NCBI GenBank assembly: GCA_030765055.1
Contig: CM060947.1
Location: forward strand, 63,838,934-63,902,933
Source: Mantis religiosa
Lineage: Eukaryota; Arthropoda; Insecta; Mantodea; Mantidae
Reading direction: 5' to 3'
DNA: 64,000 nt
The notes below the pieces were generated by a model. The model saw nothing but the letters and a program-made list of their open reading frames with translations. It was not told the DNA's origin and did not search any database. Below, piece after piece: positions 35,395-49,669 of this stretch. Positions within the stretch are counted from its first letter, which is position 1. The number at the start of each line of letters is the position of its first letter. A program made the translations under genes and the position numbers.

Positions 35395-35468
35395 TCATCT
35401 AGATAGTGTAATGGTTAGCATAAATGCCTTCCAAGCATCTGATCCGGGTTCGATTCGCAACTATTGCA
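35395..35468 (+). pseudogene. tRNA-Gly(TCC)-like pseudogene
   Basis: 'gtgtaatggttagcataaat' and 'gccttccaagc' follow the D-arm and anticodon arm of eukaryotic tRNA-Gly with anticodon TCC, and 'ccgggttcgattcg' matches the T-loop. The acceptor ends (tcatctag against actattgca) and the T-stem 3' strand no longer pair, so this is a pseudogene or a SINE head derived from tRNA-Gly. Confidence 0.65.
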
Positions 35469-36054
35469 CATTTACACCCTACAACTGGTTATGGGCTTCC
35501 TATATAGGCAGATTTAAATTCAGGTCTATTTATTTTATTTTCAATCTGTTACGTTAATTATTTCTTTCGGATGTACAATGTTTCTTTTACCCAATCATTG
35601 GATTGTGTTTTATCAACTAATCTTCTCATTTTGGTGATTTTGTAACAGACGTCTAATTAGTAAGTGATGGTTATTTATTGCAAATGTGAACACAACCCAA
35701 AATGTTTATGAATATTTATACTCCTGTATTTTAATCTTTCAATACACACTGAATCACTGTGTAACATATTTTTTAAGTGCAGTAGGAATGGTATACATTT
35801 TAATCCTATCCCTGATGAGAATTGTCAATAGATTTGCAAGATATACGTGACAGTAAAATAAATATCCCGTTTATTGCCATTGATAAGGTTAGAACATTTC
35901 AAATACAGACTAATAGTTATTGCACTGCCTGCAGATAAGTATGAAATATCTAGAATTTTATCCAAGTATATCTGAAACGTGTTTGTAGGATACTGTCAAC
36001 AGCCTAGATGTAGAAAGATATTTCAAGACTTTTAATTCACTGATGGACATTAAT
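35469..36054. other. No recognisable gene
   Basis: A+T-rich DNA, nothing identified. Confidence 0.4.
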
Positions 36055-36059
36055 GATTT

Positions 36060-36232
36060 CCTCACACTAGCCGTATATAGACTAAGATCTTTAATAGATA
36101 GTCAACATGAAAAATTGAATGCCATGGCCATGGTAGCTCAATGGGTTAGAGCGGCTGGATGGAAACCAGGAGATCCGTAGTTCAAATCCCAGACATGGTA
36201 TTGAATTCCTTATGTTGATTCTATCTATATTT
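36060..36232. mobile_element. Family 2 SINE, collapsed inverted pair
   Basis: The plus tRNA-like unit (about 36127-36200: ccatggtagctcaatgggtt ... tagttcaaatcccagac) is followed by its tail (ttatgttgattctatct). It is immediately preceded by an inverted copy of the tail alone (36063-36126: actagccgtatatagactaa ... agtcaacatgaaaaattgaa). It belongs to the same subfamily as 53757-54215. Confidence 0.7.
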
Positions 36233-36950
36233 CAAAACATGCACTTTCATTTTAATGATAAGACAGGAATGTTAAAAATGCGTGTGTGGGTTTGTGCACG
36301 TATCCAAGTGTGTTTGTACCGGATATCAAATTAGTTCACTGAACGTGTTTAATTTCTGAATGCTTCCTCCGGGCATACGTAGCGAAATATTAAAATAAAG
36401 AAGAGAAGTAGTAAAAGGAAATCCAAATTGTACACAAGCTTTTAGGATGATTAAAATTGAAATCTTTCTATCAGCACTGTTTGTTTTGGCGTGACCACGT
36501 CTATTTTTGTTTACAGTAGTATCTTTATACTTCCCAATTAATTTAAACAGAATCCTTTTTGCTCTACAGAGGAATATTTACCACTAGATCTCTTCCATTA
36601 CAAATAAATTGCAAACCCTTTTCTACAAGCACACAGAGCTTTTTATGGCGTTACTCGTGGTTGCTTTTTCGTGTCGCTGAACAACATTCAATAATGTAAA
36701 TGTTTATGCGAATCATGTATCCTGAGTATGTTCTCTGCTCCAAATGTCTCAAGTACTCTATAATTGATATAAATAATAAATTCAGAGATTTAACAAAATG
36801 CATATAACCTGTATCTTTGAATCAGCATTAATATGAATTAATACAAACTCTTTATGCTTATCTCGTGATAGTCTCTTTGAAAATAGGTTATTTTATAACA
36901 GACTGCAATATTGTCCTTATCCCTTAATATTGATTGATTGAATGATTTTT
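36233..36950. other. No recognisable gene
   Basis: A+T-rich DNA, nothing identified. Confidence 0.4.
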
Positions 36951-36951
36951 T

Positions 36952-39122
<2,171 letters not shown>

Positions 39123-40310
39123 TTTATTTCTTTTTCATTATTTACTTATTTATTTGTGCTACAACAAAGCAATGTTCCAATTACAGTAGCTACATACATA
39201 ATAAATTATAATTTACAAACATGGCTTAAATATAAATATGAAGTTAAGAAAAAGGACAATGTAAAATGTAATACAAGAACCTAAGTCTAAACATATACAA
39301 TTTTAAGAGCAATACAACGAGTTACAAAAAAGAATGCAAAAAGCTAAGACTAAAACAAAAAATATATAATATATTCTGCAACATATTAATAGAAATTCAT
39401 ATAACAATTCCTTACTCGCTACGGCTATTAAAATGTCCATTGAAACCTAACACTCTACCCAGAGATCTAATATAAGGACCGCATTCATAAGGCAGATTTC
39501 AAGCGAAGGAGAAAGGAATGTGACTTCATCAACTTATTGTAAACTACCGTTAAAGTTGAATTTTGGTTGATGGAGAAAAATAGAGATGTTAAGTATTATG
39601 AAGTGAAATTGTGTTTATTCAGAGGGGATTTTTCCCTTGTGGCAGCAGCCAGAGTTCGAGCGTGAACAAATAATAAAACTTAAATGGCAAGCAGATGTTT
39701 CACAGAAGCAGAGGTGTATGTAAATAAAACAAGTTCAGTTTCCTCTGCTCCGAGCATTTCCTTGCCATTTATAATGCATATTCGCAATTTAACAATTCAA
39801 CAAATTGCACACAAATGTTTGTTATTAAATAAAATCAGAGTTATCTGACTATAACAATTATTTGTTGCGAATATGTTCTGTTTCTTGTTTACAGCTTGTT
39901 TCTAATGAACTGCTTTACTGAGGTTCTGATTTCAAACCCCTCCAGGACACTCACCTAAGGGTTCATTTTCCTAACACTTCTATTCACAAAATAAAATCAT
40001 TTTTAATTGTGTTTAATCAGCCTGAAATTTGTAAAGTAATAAAATAATGATTCCTGGTGTTGTAGAACTATAATTAATTATCTAGAGCGAAATTAGCAGA
40101 CGTGTGCAACGATAATGTAGACGTTTTATTGTTTATGTTGATTCGTTAGCAATACTTAAGTTATATCAATTAATAAAGCGATTTATGATATACAGTTTTC
40201 TGGAGATCCTTTTTGTGCATTTCTAACGTTGCCCTTTCGGCAGCTTCCAATATTTCTTCCAGCTTTTTAATTAAATTTCACCGTATTCGTATCCACAGAC
40301 GTTTGATAGA
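39123..40310. other. No recognisable gene
   Basis: A+T-rich, stop-dense sequence with no motif. Confidence 0.4.
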
Positions 40311-40318
40311 TTATTCAG

Positions 40319-40966
40319 CTGATTGGTATTGGGATTAAGGAGGGCATTCGGTACGTAGGCCATCATGCTGGGCCCATTGTTCCTATGCCCCCAAGAGGGG
40401 CGACCCGGAGGAAGGATAAGGTGAAGGAGACAGAGGGCGGCTGACCCAAGGAGCCACGAGAGTACAGAGGACAGGGCCCTACTGTTTAGTTGGATAGAGA
40501 CTTCCCCCCGACAGGCCAGGTCAACGAATTCGCTCCCCTACAGTGGGACGGCAACGAGCCCAGCAGCCGAGCCATAATGGTCCCAAGGCAGGCGATCCGA
40601 GCCCCAAAGTTCCCTGGCTGATGGTCCCGAAATGGTCTCCCAGCAGAGCAATGGAGATCGGCAACCAACCTACTGGAGGAGGAAGTAGTTTTTCTCAGAG
40701 CATATCATCCTGCCATGCACCGCCGAGACACCCGCCGACACTTCTACCCTGAAAGAGACCACAAGATAAGAGATGATATGAAATGATAAAGGAGATGAAA
40801 TGGTGGGACAGGAAATTAGGGGAATGTAAATAATCCACCTAGCATTTGCCTAGCGACCCGGGAAAACCCCCGAAAAACTATGGGCCAGGTAGGTCGGCCA
40901 CAGAGATCGAACCCGGGCTTCCCGAATGCGGGCCAGAGACGAAACCGGCTGAGCCATCCCACTCGG
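40319..40966 (-). mobile_element. Long tRNA-derived SINE, family 4, with 8-bp TSD
   Basis: 648 bp flanked by ttattcag (40311-40318 and 40967-40974). On the minus strand the head begins exactly at the TSD: ccgagtgggatggctcagcc (A-box region), cccgggttcgatctctgtgg (B box), then tcgggggttttcccgggtcg. It continues into a GC-rich body. The fragment at 29195-29335 matches the head. At 648 bp it is long for a SINE and may carry an additional internal module. Confidence 0.8.
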
Positions 40967-41092
40967 TTATTCAGATGTTACATGAAAGAATAACGCCCAG
41001 AAAATATGAATAACGATTTAAATAAAACAAAGTACAAATGTGGCAATACAGTGAACAGGTTACCTGGGCAACGCGTTGCTGTAAATTTAAGT

Positions 41093-41307
41093 TTTTTGTA
41101 ATTTACGTCCTCCAACGTTGTCATATCGGACGGTGAATGAAATTGATGCACAAATGAGTGCAGGGTCCATGGAGCTTTGAGTTACCCGACATTCCTCTTG
41201 AAGGATAAGGGAAACCCCCGGAAAAACCGTATCCAGGTAACTCACCCTGACCGAGATTCGAATTCAGGACCTCTTGAACGTGAGGCAGACATACAACCGT
41301 GGCGGGC
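41093..41307 (-). mobile_element. tRNA-derived SINE, family 1, with 11-bp TSD
   Basis: 215 bp between direct repeats taaatttaagt (41082-41092 and 41308-41318). The plus-strand view shows the 3' tail gtaatttacgtcctccaacg at the left, then 'gagttacccgacattcctct', 'ctcaccctgaccgagattcg' and the head region 'aacgtgaggcagacat'. Confidence 0.88.
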
Positions 41308-41392
41308 TAAATTTAAGTATGATATTTGATTTAAATATATAATGTGAGGGTATATACCAGGGCAATCCACACAGAGTGAAGACTGACCCCCC

Positions 41393-41872
41393 CACCCTCT
41401 AACGGCCAGTGTACCGAGCTGTACCAAAAGGGCGCAGGGTGTCTCCGTGGGGCATTCCATAGGGCAAGACCTAAAGACTAATAAGCCCCCCATCTGATCC
41501 TATGGATACAAGACGGGATGGAAGTGGATACGCCACTTACACGTGCCAACTCCAAAAGGGGAAGGCTACCAGTTAACCTCGGTAGGGTCGCCTGGTGATC
41601 TAGTACACCTTATACTAGCTATGCAGGCTAGTACACGTGGATATATGGCTTTCCTCAACTCCGTCCGAAGACGTACCCGATCTCCCACGGGTATCGGTAA
41701 CCACTGCCCCCTCGATACCAACCCAATCCGAACAACTCACCTACGGGAGGGGCTCGATTGTTCAGCCCGATGTTCCTCTGGTAACACCAGAGGTACCACG
41801 AGTGCTAGGGGTGCGTAGCGCTCGTACCACAGCAGCTGAAGGGGAAGGATCTCCTCTCCTACGGGGGACGTG
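41393..41872. mobile_element. GC-rich retroposon, copy 2
   Basis: Colinear with 8156-8679 and 56000-56490 from about 'gtgtaccgagctgtacc' through 'gaagtggatacgccactta', 'gtacccgatctcccacgg' and 'gtaccacgagtgct' to 'tctcctctcctacgggg'. The left ~60 bp of the family is replaced by unrelated sequence and no TSD was found, so this copy is truncated or has lost its flank. Confidence 0.75.
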
Positions 41873-42573
41873 ATTGACATGTTTATCAATCATGTAATAG
41901 TAATAATAGGTAAAATCTAATCAACCAAATCAATTAATTAAAATTTCCAAACAAAGTTAAGTGGCATATACTGGTGTTGAAACCAAAGTTGGTTACAATA
42001 GGGTAGCATAAATATTATATGCCTTGGTACGATTTTGTACCGCCTTTAAGTTATAATTTTGTTCTTTGGGTTTAGAAATATTAACCTGAATCCACTACTG
42101 ACATTTCACCTGCATACTGCAGTTATGCTCAGTGTGAATATTACTTTTATACAGGTTGATTCGAAACGACACCGAACGTGTATAGCCGTTTCGTAGTTTG
42201 TAACTTAATTAGTGCGAATTTCGGTGTCGCAGCTTCGAAATTCTCTTAGGTATAATTTTATGTAGCATTAATAATTACATTATTTTGCGATTAGGCAGCG
42301 CAGGTATCACTGTTATTGGGACTCACCGACCACCAAAACAAAAGCATTGCTATTTATCAGTGACCTTAGCCTCGCTTTGAGGTAATGGGGCAAAGGCACT
42401 TACTTGTGAAAAATCGACTAATGACTGACAGTTTCAAGGTTGCTCAATTTGCTATATGTTTGTTGTTAATTGTATAGTACTTTCAACCATTGCTGTAAAA
42501 TCAACAACGTCCTTTTCATTTACAAGTGCTTTATTTTGTATTATTAAATACAGCGAAACAGCCATTTAGTTTA
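41873..42573. other. No recognisable gene
   Basis: A+T-rich DNA. 'ttgattcgaaacgacaccga' near 42160 may be a degraded terminal repeat, but no partner was found. Confidence 0.35.
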
Positions 42574-42583
42574 GGTTAACTTT

Positions 42584-42979
42584 TTTTGTGTAATTTACAT
42601 CCTTTAACATTTTAAGTCATACCGGACGATGAATACAGTGGGTTAAATGATGCTCAAATGGGCAGAGTGTCCATGGAGCTTGGAGTTACCCGACATTTGT
42701 CTTTTAGGATAATGGAAAGCCCTGGAAAAAACCTTATCCAGGAGCTCACCCTGACCGAGATTCGAACTCGGGACCTCTTGAACGTGAGGCAGACATGATA
42801 CCAATCTACGCTACCGAGGTGGGCTCCATGGAGCTTAGAGTTACCCGACATTTGTCTTTTAGGATAAGGGAAAGCCCCGGAAAAAACTTATCTAGGAACT
42901 CACCCTGACCGAGATTCGAACTCGGGACCCCTTGAACGCGAGGCAGACATGCTACCAATCTACCTTACCGAGGTGGGCT
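42584..42979 (-). mobile_element. Tandem family 1 SINE (1.7 units) with single 10-bp TSD
   Basis: 396 bp flanked once by ggttaacttt (42574-42583 and 42980-42989). It contains a complete minus-strand unit (42584-42822) followed directly by a second head-plus-body segment (about 42825-42979) that repeats 42670-42822. Both segments include 'ctcaccctgaccgagattcg' and a 'ccgaggtgggct' end. Only the left unit has the 3' tail. Confidence 0.85.
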
Positions 42980-42989
42980 GGTTAACTTT

Positions 42990-43450
42990 ATCTACAATTC
43001 TTTGATATTGTTCTATGTTCTGTTTATCATTTAATGCTTCCATCCCCAATCTCACTAAGATTAACCTCCCTCTAAAAGGTTTAAGTTGCATATGTCCAAC
43101 AGCTATAACCGAATCGACTGCTATATCCGAATGTTAGAACACGTTAAACGCGTATAAACAAATAAGTAATGATTACCTTTTTATTACGGCTTCATAAACC
43201 AATTAAACTCTTAAGGGGGGGGGGCGTACGAGAAAATGTTCAAAAAATATAATTTGTTTTATTGTTTTGTAAAATAGTATATAGTATTAGCTATCAAACA
43301 CCAAAATATTATGACTGTACGTGGTCTGTATGTACCTTTTAAAAAATTAAATGCCCTAGTGTTGCATAGTAGCATAGTAGCAACACAGTCTTGCATCAGC
43401 TGTCTTGGAATCTATAAAGCCCACCTACCAATTCTTACCACACCCAGACT
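42990..43450. other. No recognisable gene
   Basis: A+T-rich DNA with an eight-G run at about 43206. Nothing else identified. Confidence 0.4.
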
Positions 43451-43454
43451 TGCA

Positions 43455-43835
43455 GCACACCCAGACACCCAGATCTAAAAAATATGTCTCTATGGAGAGA
43501 CACAAAACCCAAACGAAAGCCTCAACAGTTTGATATGGAAAAGGTGTCCCCAAAAATCATTTGCGTCTTCCATGGTGGTGAAAATTGCTACATTTGATGC
43601 TGCAGTAGTGTATAATAATGGGAATGTTGGCAGAAAGAAAGTTATGCACCAGTTGGGGTATCAACCTGATGTGTTTATGGAAAGAATTTTGCAGGGTATC
43701 GACAACTTTCGCATCGCTGATGCAGAAAGAGCTATGAAATTAATACAGAAAGAAGCAAGACAAAAGAGGAATTTAAAAATAAAGGCTGAAGAAGACCAGA
43801 ATGAGGATACAGACTATGGATATGGAAAGTTCTGA
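43455..43835 (+). pseudogene. C-terminal fragment of a Mutator-like transposase
   Basis: The frame entering at about 43457 reads CLYGETQNPNESLNSLIWKR (about 43480-43540), then FDAAVVYNNGNVGRKKVMHQ and a charged tail ending DTDYGYGKF with stop at 43833-43835. The GETQN-NESLNSLIW start, the basic linker and the short aromatic/Gly tail match the style of the last ~120 residues of Mutator-like transposases that are widely repeated in insect genomes. The open frame is intact from here to the stop, but no catalytic domain is present upstream, so it is a truncated remnant or a terminal exon. Assignment is from recalled motif style. Confidence 0.55.
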
Positions 43836-44602
43836 CTTAAAATTAAAATGCAAGCTGAATAATACTTATTGTATTTTTAATTGCCTTTCCCCGTAACCTG
43901 CATTTTCTACAACTTCAAACCATTTTTCTCTCAAACCGTTTCATCTACAGTGATGACATTTAGCACACAGCTTTCTTATGCCACATTGAACATTTTGTTG
44001 GTCCTAGAATTTAAGATTAAGCTCCAGATGTAATGTGATGATAAAAAATATATGAAATTATTTTAATTTTTAAAGGATGCATATGATTAACATTTTTTTA
44101 AATTCTATACAGCTTCAATAAGAAATCTAAATCCAACAAATACAGTTTTAGTGTGTTTTAAAATAACATACCAAACTTCAGAAAGCTAGCATATGTGATT
44201 TTTGAAAAAAATGGGCTTAAGTTTGTAAATATCTCTGCATATAGAAAAAATATGTAGCATTAGTTATAAACAATGGAAAATTATGAAAACAATTTTGCAT
44301 ATTAACTGTATTATCTTAAATGAGTATACTAAGTTTCACTTCTCTAACTTGAAAACTTTGGATGTTATGGCTATTTATTTAAGACCCTGAATATTTGCAT
44401 AAGTTCCCCCTTAATACGAGTAGCAAGCTATCTTGGAGTATGTCGGTATGTTTACAAACAGCTACAGTAGGTGACACGGTGTGTCACATACCTGTGATAG
44501 CTCCGATAGCGTGAGGCACGCAGCATTGTTCCTCTAACTGTCTAATCCTCACTCATTCTGGAGCGTTTATTATGCTGCTATATTGGCGGTAAAAACTATC
44601 TA
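43836..44602. other. No recognisable gene
   Basis: A+T-rich. It may include the 3' flank of the transposase fragment. No terminal repeat was recognised. Confidence 0.35.
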
Positions 44603-45097
44603 TGTTGTGACTTTGTGGGTTCGTAGAATTAAAAATCAGAGTTTCCGAAAAACAAATAGTTCTTTATTTGCGTAGAAACACACTGTTCAATTCTCACGTA
44701 ACAACACTACATCACATGTACAACACAATCTTCCAAGGTTGATGACAATAATAAACAGCGCTCTGCTCTCGTTAAAACATCAACAACACTTCACAGCTGT
44801 TTTCTGTTTACTCACAACTCTTGTTTTAGAACCGTCCACTGGCGTGTCACAATCTCTTATATATCTCATTTATAATTCTAGACTTTTCTGTACAATCACT
44901 AGATGTTTCTCGAATAAACAAGGAATCTAATGACGTAATCCGAATATTCTATCACCTTCAGAAGCGTAACTTAATCTATGCCGGCAAGTCCTTTACCTCC
45001 GTGATACACAATCCGTCTGTTATTTATAGGCGCTATCTTTATTTGCCAGCTCTTTGTGTACACTAGCCACGCTATCGTAGATAACGGCCTCGTGACA
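44603..45097 (-). repeat. LTR-like dispersed repeat, copy 2 (candidate solo LTR)
   Basis: Homologous to 31548-31998. On the minus strand it begins TGTCACGAGGCCG and ends AAAGTCACAACA, with AATAAA about 60 bp before the end, which fits a TG...CA solo LTR. The flanking pentamers (atcta, atatg) do not form a convincing TSD. Confidence 0.5.
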
Positions 45098-46929
45098 ATA
45101 TGAGTCACTTATAAGCTGAGGAACTATACTGGTCGCCAATCTAGAAAGTGATTGACATTTCGTACGGAGAGAGAGGCGACGTTGCCGCTTATTGCTGCCA
45201 CGTGAAGAGCGCGATAGCATTACACGTGCGAAGGTGATTCACTTGCGACTGCAATTGGTATTTTATTATTATTAATTATTTATAATACTATACACAAAGA
45301 CAATAGAGAAGTCATGGATCTACGTGCAAACGCTAGAGTATGCAAGAACACATAAATGTAAAGATCATCGTAACAAAAGAGGCATACCTGTGACATCTTG
45401 ATGCCTATTGAAGTTGGAAAATGCCACTTACATAATTTTTCCTGGGAGTTTCTAATTTATACCCCAATGCCTAACTTTCTTCTTTAAAATACTTTTCTTT
45501 TCCATTCTTAACCTTAATGCCCTTACTGATGCCTACAGCACGTGAAGTCCTATGAAGCACTTAGAAACTAGAATACTAGACTCCCGTTTCAATTTCTCCT
45601 CATCGAAGTATTCTCTCACAGAGCATATTATTTCCCGTGAATGTCCTTTAATTGGAATACCTTTACCAAATACAGTTTTATTTGGTTCCCGAGCACGTTC
45701 AGGTTTTCACTTGTCACTTTATTTAGACATAATTAAACATTCATTAAACACAATTGCAAATGATCACAACACGTGTTCAGATACACGGACTCAGGCACAC
45801 GTAAACCAAGGCAAATTGCCACAAATAAAATGCAAAGTAACTTGCCAGTACAGTATCTCTAACTGTTTCATAAGAAGACATTCTGTTTATGCAGCCCTAT
45901 CAGCAAGAGAAACAAACACCGAGGTAGTATGATTACTGCAGCGTTTGCGTAACTTGCTCACCCGCAGTTCGTTCTAAGCACGTGTTAGAATATCGGCAAC
46001 CAAGGTTTAGCGTCTAACGTTGTCATGGAAACGTCACCACTCTAATTGGCCATTTTAATCGTTACTATGACAACCGTTATAACGTACTCATTCCCTACCA
46101 TTTATTTAGGCAGTTATTCCATGTGGTTACTAACTGTCAATCACATTCTAGTTTGGCGACCAGTATACTTCTGTATATTCGTTCGGATTTGTTTCGAAAC
46201 ACCCTGTATAGCTCTTCTTCTAAAGGATGTGGGATTTATCTATTACATTCTGACGACCGCTTTGTTAGACATGCATAAATCTCTGTAAAATTAGATGGGT
46301 TTCTAGGCACGCCGAGCTGGATTGTTACTTAGTTCATTAAATTGAAACGCGTAGCTTTGTATTTCTGATATTGAATTTGGCGTGTAATCATTTGGTGCAA
46401 GAGTAAGAAATTGATAAAGTTTAATGAAGCCTCGGAGAGATGCGCCTGCTCATCACAAAACGGTTCGCTTCATTAAGAGCATCAAATGAATGTTGACGAA
46501 CAAATTCCTGTTTCGGTTTCGTTCTCAGCATTTACACAGAGTAAACCAAAACAGAAGCGTTAACCAACAACAAAATATGTAATAAAATGTATAACATATG
46601 TATTAACAATATTCCGGCAAAGTTTTGAGCTATCTATTGACATTTTATTTCTTTTACAGATATTTATATTAAAGCTAATAGGACAATATCTTTAGATTTT
46701 CTCTGTGTTACTGCGTTTGATTTATGTAAATAATAATTTGTCCATTGAAGCGTCTCATAATTTCAGCGTTTTTATGTATCTACTTGCCAAGCTCAAATGC
46801 ATTTTGCATAGTTATCTTATATAAGGTGGTATATTATAATTAAATAACTTCAAATAAATTAAACTTGATAAAGAATACGTGAATAATTCAATAAAACCTA
46901 ATAGAGTAAAGCACCAATGCTAAGTAAAG
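45098..46929. other. No recognisable gene
   Basis: A 126-residue open frame at 45552-45932 has no recognisable motif. 'gtttcgaaacaccctgtata' near 46191 resembles the end of some DNA transposons, but no partner end was found. Confidence 0.35.
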
Positions 46930-47890
46930 TATTGTGACTTCACGGTTGTTTGCACAAATTTAAAACACTCTTTATTGCAGTAGAACGGAAACTTTGTACA
47001 GCCCTTAACGCAGCAAAAAGACGTGACATTGACAAACATCAGTCTTCAGGGTCGACTCGATATTCCACTACACGTAAACAACGAACAGAAATCACAGTTT
47101 AAACGTCCTCTGTCGCAATAACTATTACACAACTCAACTAACTAGACCGCGGACAAAATGCAGCTGGAGGCTTGGTTTACCACCACTGGAGTTCTCTAGC
47201 CTTACCCCTCCATCTTTATTTTAGGTTGCCTCTCCTCCATCGCACGGGCTGCACTGGTTATCTGTTAACTCGCTTTCTCATTCACTGTTACATTCACTCT
47301 TTGCATTTTCTGGCGAATCACTGCTTTATTCCTCAGGGTTTTAAGAAACTATGATTCTATCTATTTGTTGATCGAGTGTGAGGTCATGTCCGAGATAATT
47401 ATTTTCTGTTAACTTTGAAAATCAAAGCAGCATTAAAATACACGCATTTAGTGTTTGCGCTCTGTCGCATGCAGAAAGGGAGGGGTGGGAGTCACGTGAT
47501 GCTTGGTTGGCGTGGAAGGAGAGAAGGCTCTCCTCGCGCATGCTCACACCGACCGCAGTTTGTTTTCAGTCTACCTGTACACAACTGCCTAACACCTTGC
47601 TTGATTTTTATACCCCAGACATTGTTTCTAAACAGCTGCAGACCATTCGATAACAATCGCGACGGCAATACAAAGGCGGGAAATTCCAGAACTTCTCTGT
47701 CTCTTTCTCTCTCTTGCCCGTACGTCACTCTCTGTCTCTTTCTTTCCTGCACTGGCTTGTTGCGGCTCTAACAAAATAATGGGAGCAATGACTGTATTTT
47801 CACCCCTTTTCAAACTTATTTCTCCATTGTCACTCCTTGAGGGAGGAGACATAGCTGCAGTTCCTCTGTTCGGTACAATAACGTACGAAC
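46930..47890 (-). other. Possible third LTR-like end
   Basis: On the minus strand 'gcaataaagagtgttttaaa' is followed by an end reading GTGAAGTCACAATAC, similar to the ends of the LTR-like repeats at 31.5 and 44.6 kb. The remaining ~900 bp do not match those copies. A short TCTC-rich stretch lies at 47697-47745. No coding domain was recognised. Confidence 0.25.
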
Positions 47891-48245
47891 AGCGAGAAGG
47901 GGATTCACTTAAAGACGCGCTGGGTAAAATAATGCTATTTTTAATCTAACCAAGAATAAATCTGAGTGGTGCTGTGAAGTTCATAACGTCTTCTATTAGC
48001 ATTTTCTTAAAATCATGCGAAGTACTTTACAAATAATTCTACAAGGTAATCATCTGTAATTTGTATTTATCAATTGGAACCGTATGATTTGGTACAAAAT
48101 GGGAAAACTATAGGCGACGACCGTGTTCTAAGAGCCCCACGTTGTGGCAATCATTTTGAAGATGCATAATTGCTACAAAAGGCGCGAGGGATGGAAGATG
48201 GTTGATTATTCTCTCCTTTTCTGTCGATCTTGAAGAATTCTTGTA

Positions 48246-49667
48246 CACTCCTGGAAATTGAAATAAGAACACCGTGAATTCATTGTCCTAGGAAGGGGAA
48301 ACTTTATTGACACATTCCTGGGGTCAGATATATCACATGATCACACTGACACAACCATAGACACATAGACACAGGCAACAGAGCATGCACAATGTCGGCA
48401 CTAGTACCATGTATATCCACCTTTCGCAACAATGCAGGCAGCTATTCTCCCATGGAGACGATCGTAGAGATGCTGGATGTAGTCCTGTGGAACGGCTTGC
48501 CATGCCATTCCCAGCTGGCGCCTCAGTTGGACCAGCGTTCATGCTGGACGTGCAGACCGCGTGAGACGACGTTTCATCCAGTCCTAAAAATGCTCAATGG
48601 GGGACAGATCTGGAGATCTTACTGGCCAGGGCAGTTGACTTACAGCTTCTAGAGCACGTTTGGTGGCACGGGATACATGCGGACGTGCATTGTCCTGTTG
48701 GAACAGCAAGTTCCCTTGCCGGTCTAGGAATAGTAGAACGATGGGTTCGATGACGATTTGGATGTACCGCGCACTATTCAGTGTCCCCTCGAAGATCACC
48801 AGAGGTGTAAGGCCAGTGTAGGAGATCGCTCCCCACACCATGATGCCGGGTGTTGGCCCTGAGTGCCTCGGTCGTATGCAGTCCTGATTGTGGCGCTCAC
48901 CTGCACGGCGCCAAACACGCATACGACCATCATTGGCACCAAGGCAGAAGGGACTCTCATCGCTGAAGACGACACGTCTCCATTCATCCCTCCATTCACG
49001 CCTGTCGCGACACCACTGGAGGCGGGCTGCACGATGTTGGGGCGTTAGAGGAAGACGGCCTAACGGTGCGCGGGACCGTAGCCCAGCGTCATGGAGACGG
49101 TTGCGAATGGTCCTCGCCGATACCCCAGGAGCGACAGTGTCCCTAATTTGCTGAGAAGTGGCTGTGCGGTGCCCTACGGCACTGCGCAGGATCCGACGGT
49201 CTTGGTGTGCATCCGTGCGTCGCTGCGGTCCGGTCCCAGGTCGACGGGCACGTGCACCTTCCGCCGACCACTGGCGACAACATCGATGTACTGTGGAGAC
49301 CTCACGCCCCACGTGTTGAGTAATTCGGCGGTACGTCCAATCGGCCTCCCGCATGCCCACTATACGCCCTCGCTCAAAGTCCGCCAACTGCACATACGGT
49401 TCACTTCCACGCTGTCGCGGCATGCTACCCGTGTTAAAGACTGCGATGGAGCTCCGTATGCCACTGCAAACTGGCTGACATTGACGGTGGCGGTGCCCAA
49501 ACGCTGCGCAGCTAGCGCCATTCGACGGCCAACACCGCGGTTCCTGGTGTGTCCGCTGTGCCGTGCGTGTGATCATTGCTTGTACAGCCCTCTCGCAGTG
49601 TCCGGAGCAAGTATGGTGGGTCTGACACACCGGCGTCAATGTGTTCTTATTTCCATTTCCAGGAGTG
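48246..49667 (-). mobile_element. Complete Tc1-like DNA transposon
   Basis: 1422 bp between TA at 48244-48245 and 49668-49669. The first 27 bases of each end are inverted repeats with one mismatch (cactcctggaaat(t/g)gaaat...). One transposase on the minus strand fills the interior. This is the best preserved element in the window, with both ends, both TA sites and all catalytic blocks present. Confidence 0.95.
48401..49423 (-). pseudogene. Tc1-like transposase, 340 codons, two premature stops
   Basis: The start ATG at 49423 (MPRQRGSEPYVQLADFERGR) is preferred over the upstream Met at 49639, because that one lies in the terminal repeat and this start gives the usual Tc1 length of about 340 residues. 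Paired helix-turn-helix region: IVGMREADWTYRRITQHV and then RTIRNRLHDAGLRSR. Catalytic DDE blocks are VVFSDESPF (first Asp), LLFQQDNARPHV (second Asp) and SPDLSPIEHF (Glu). The frame is uninterrupted to a TAG at 48586-48584, immediately after IEHF, where relatives usually have Trp. A second in-frame stop, TGA, lies at 48541-48539. The frame then continues to the natural-looking stop at 48401. The enzyme would lack only its last ~60 residues. Confidence 0.92.
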
Positions 49668-49669
49668 TA

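Noticed and set aside
47415..47852. Overlapping open frames of 74-118 codons on both strands
   Set aside because: No recognisable domain, and openness on both strands suggests composition effects near a TCTC-rich stretch.
49424..49639. N-terminal extension of the Tc1 transposase from the Met at 49639
   Set aside because: It runs through the terminal inverted repeat and 5' untranslated region. The Met at 49423 gives the usual family length.
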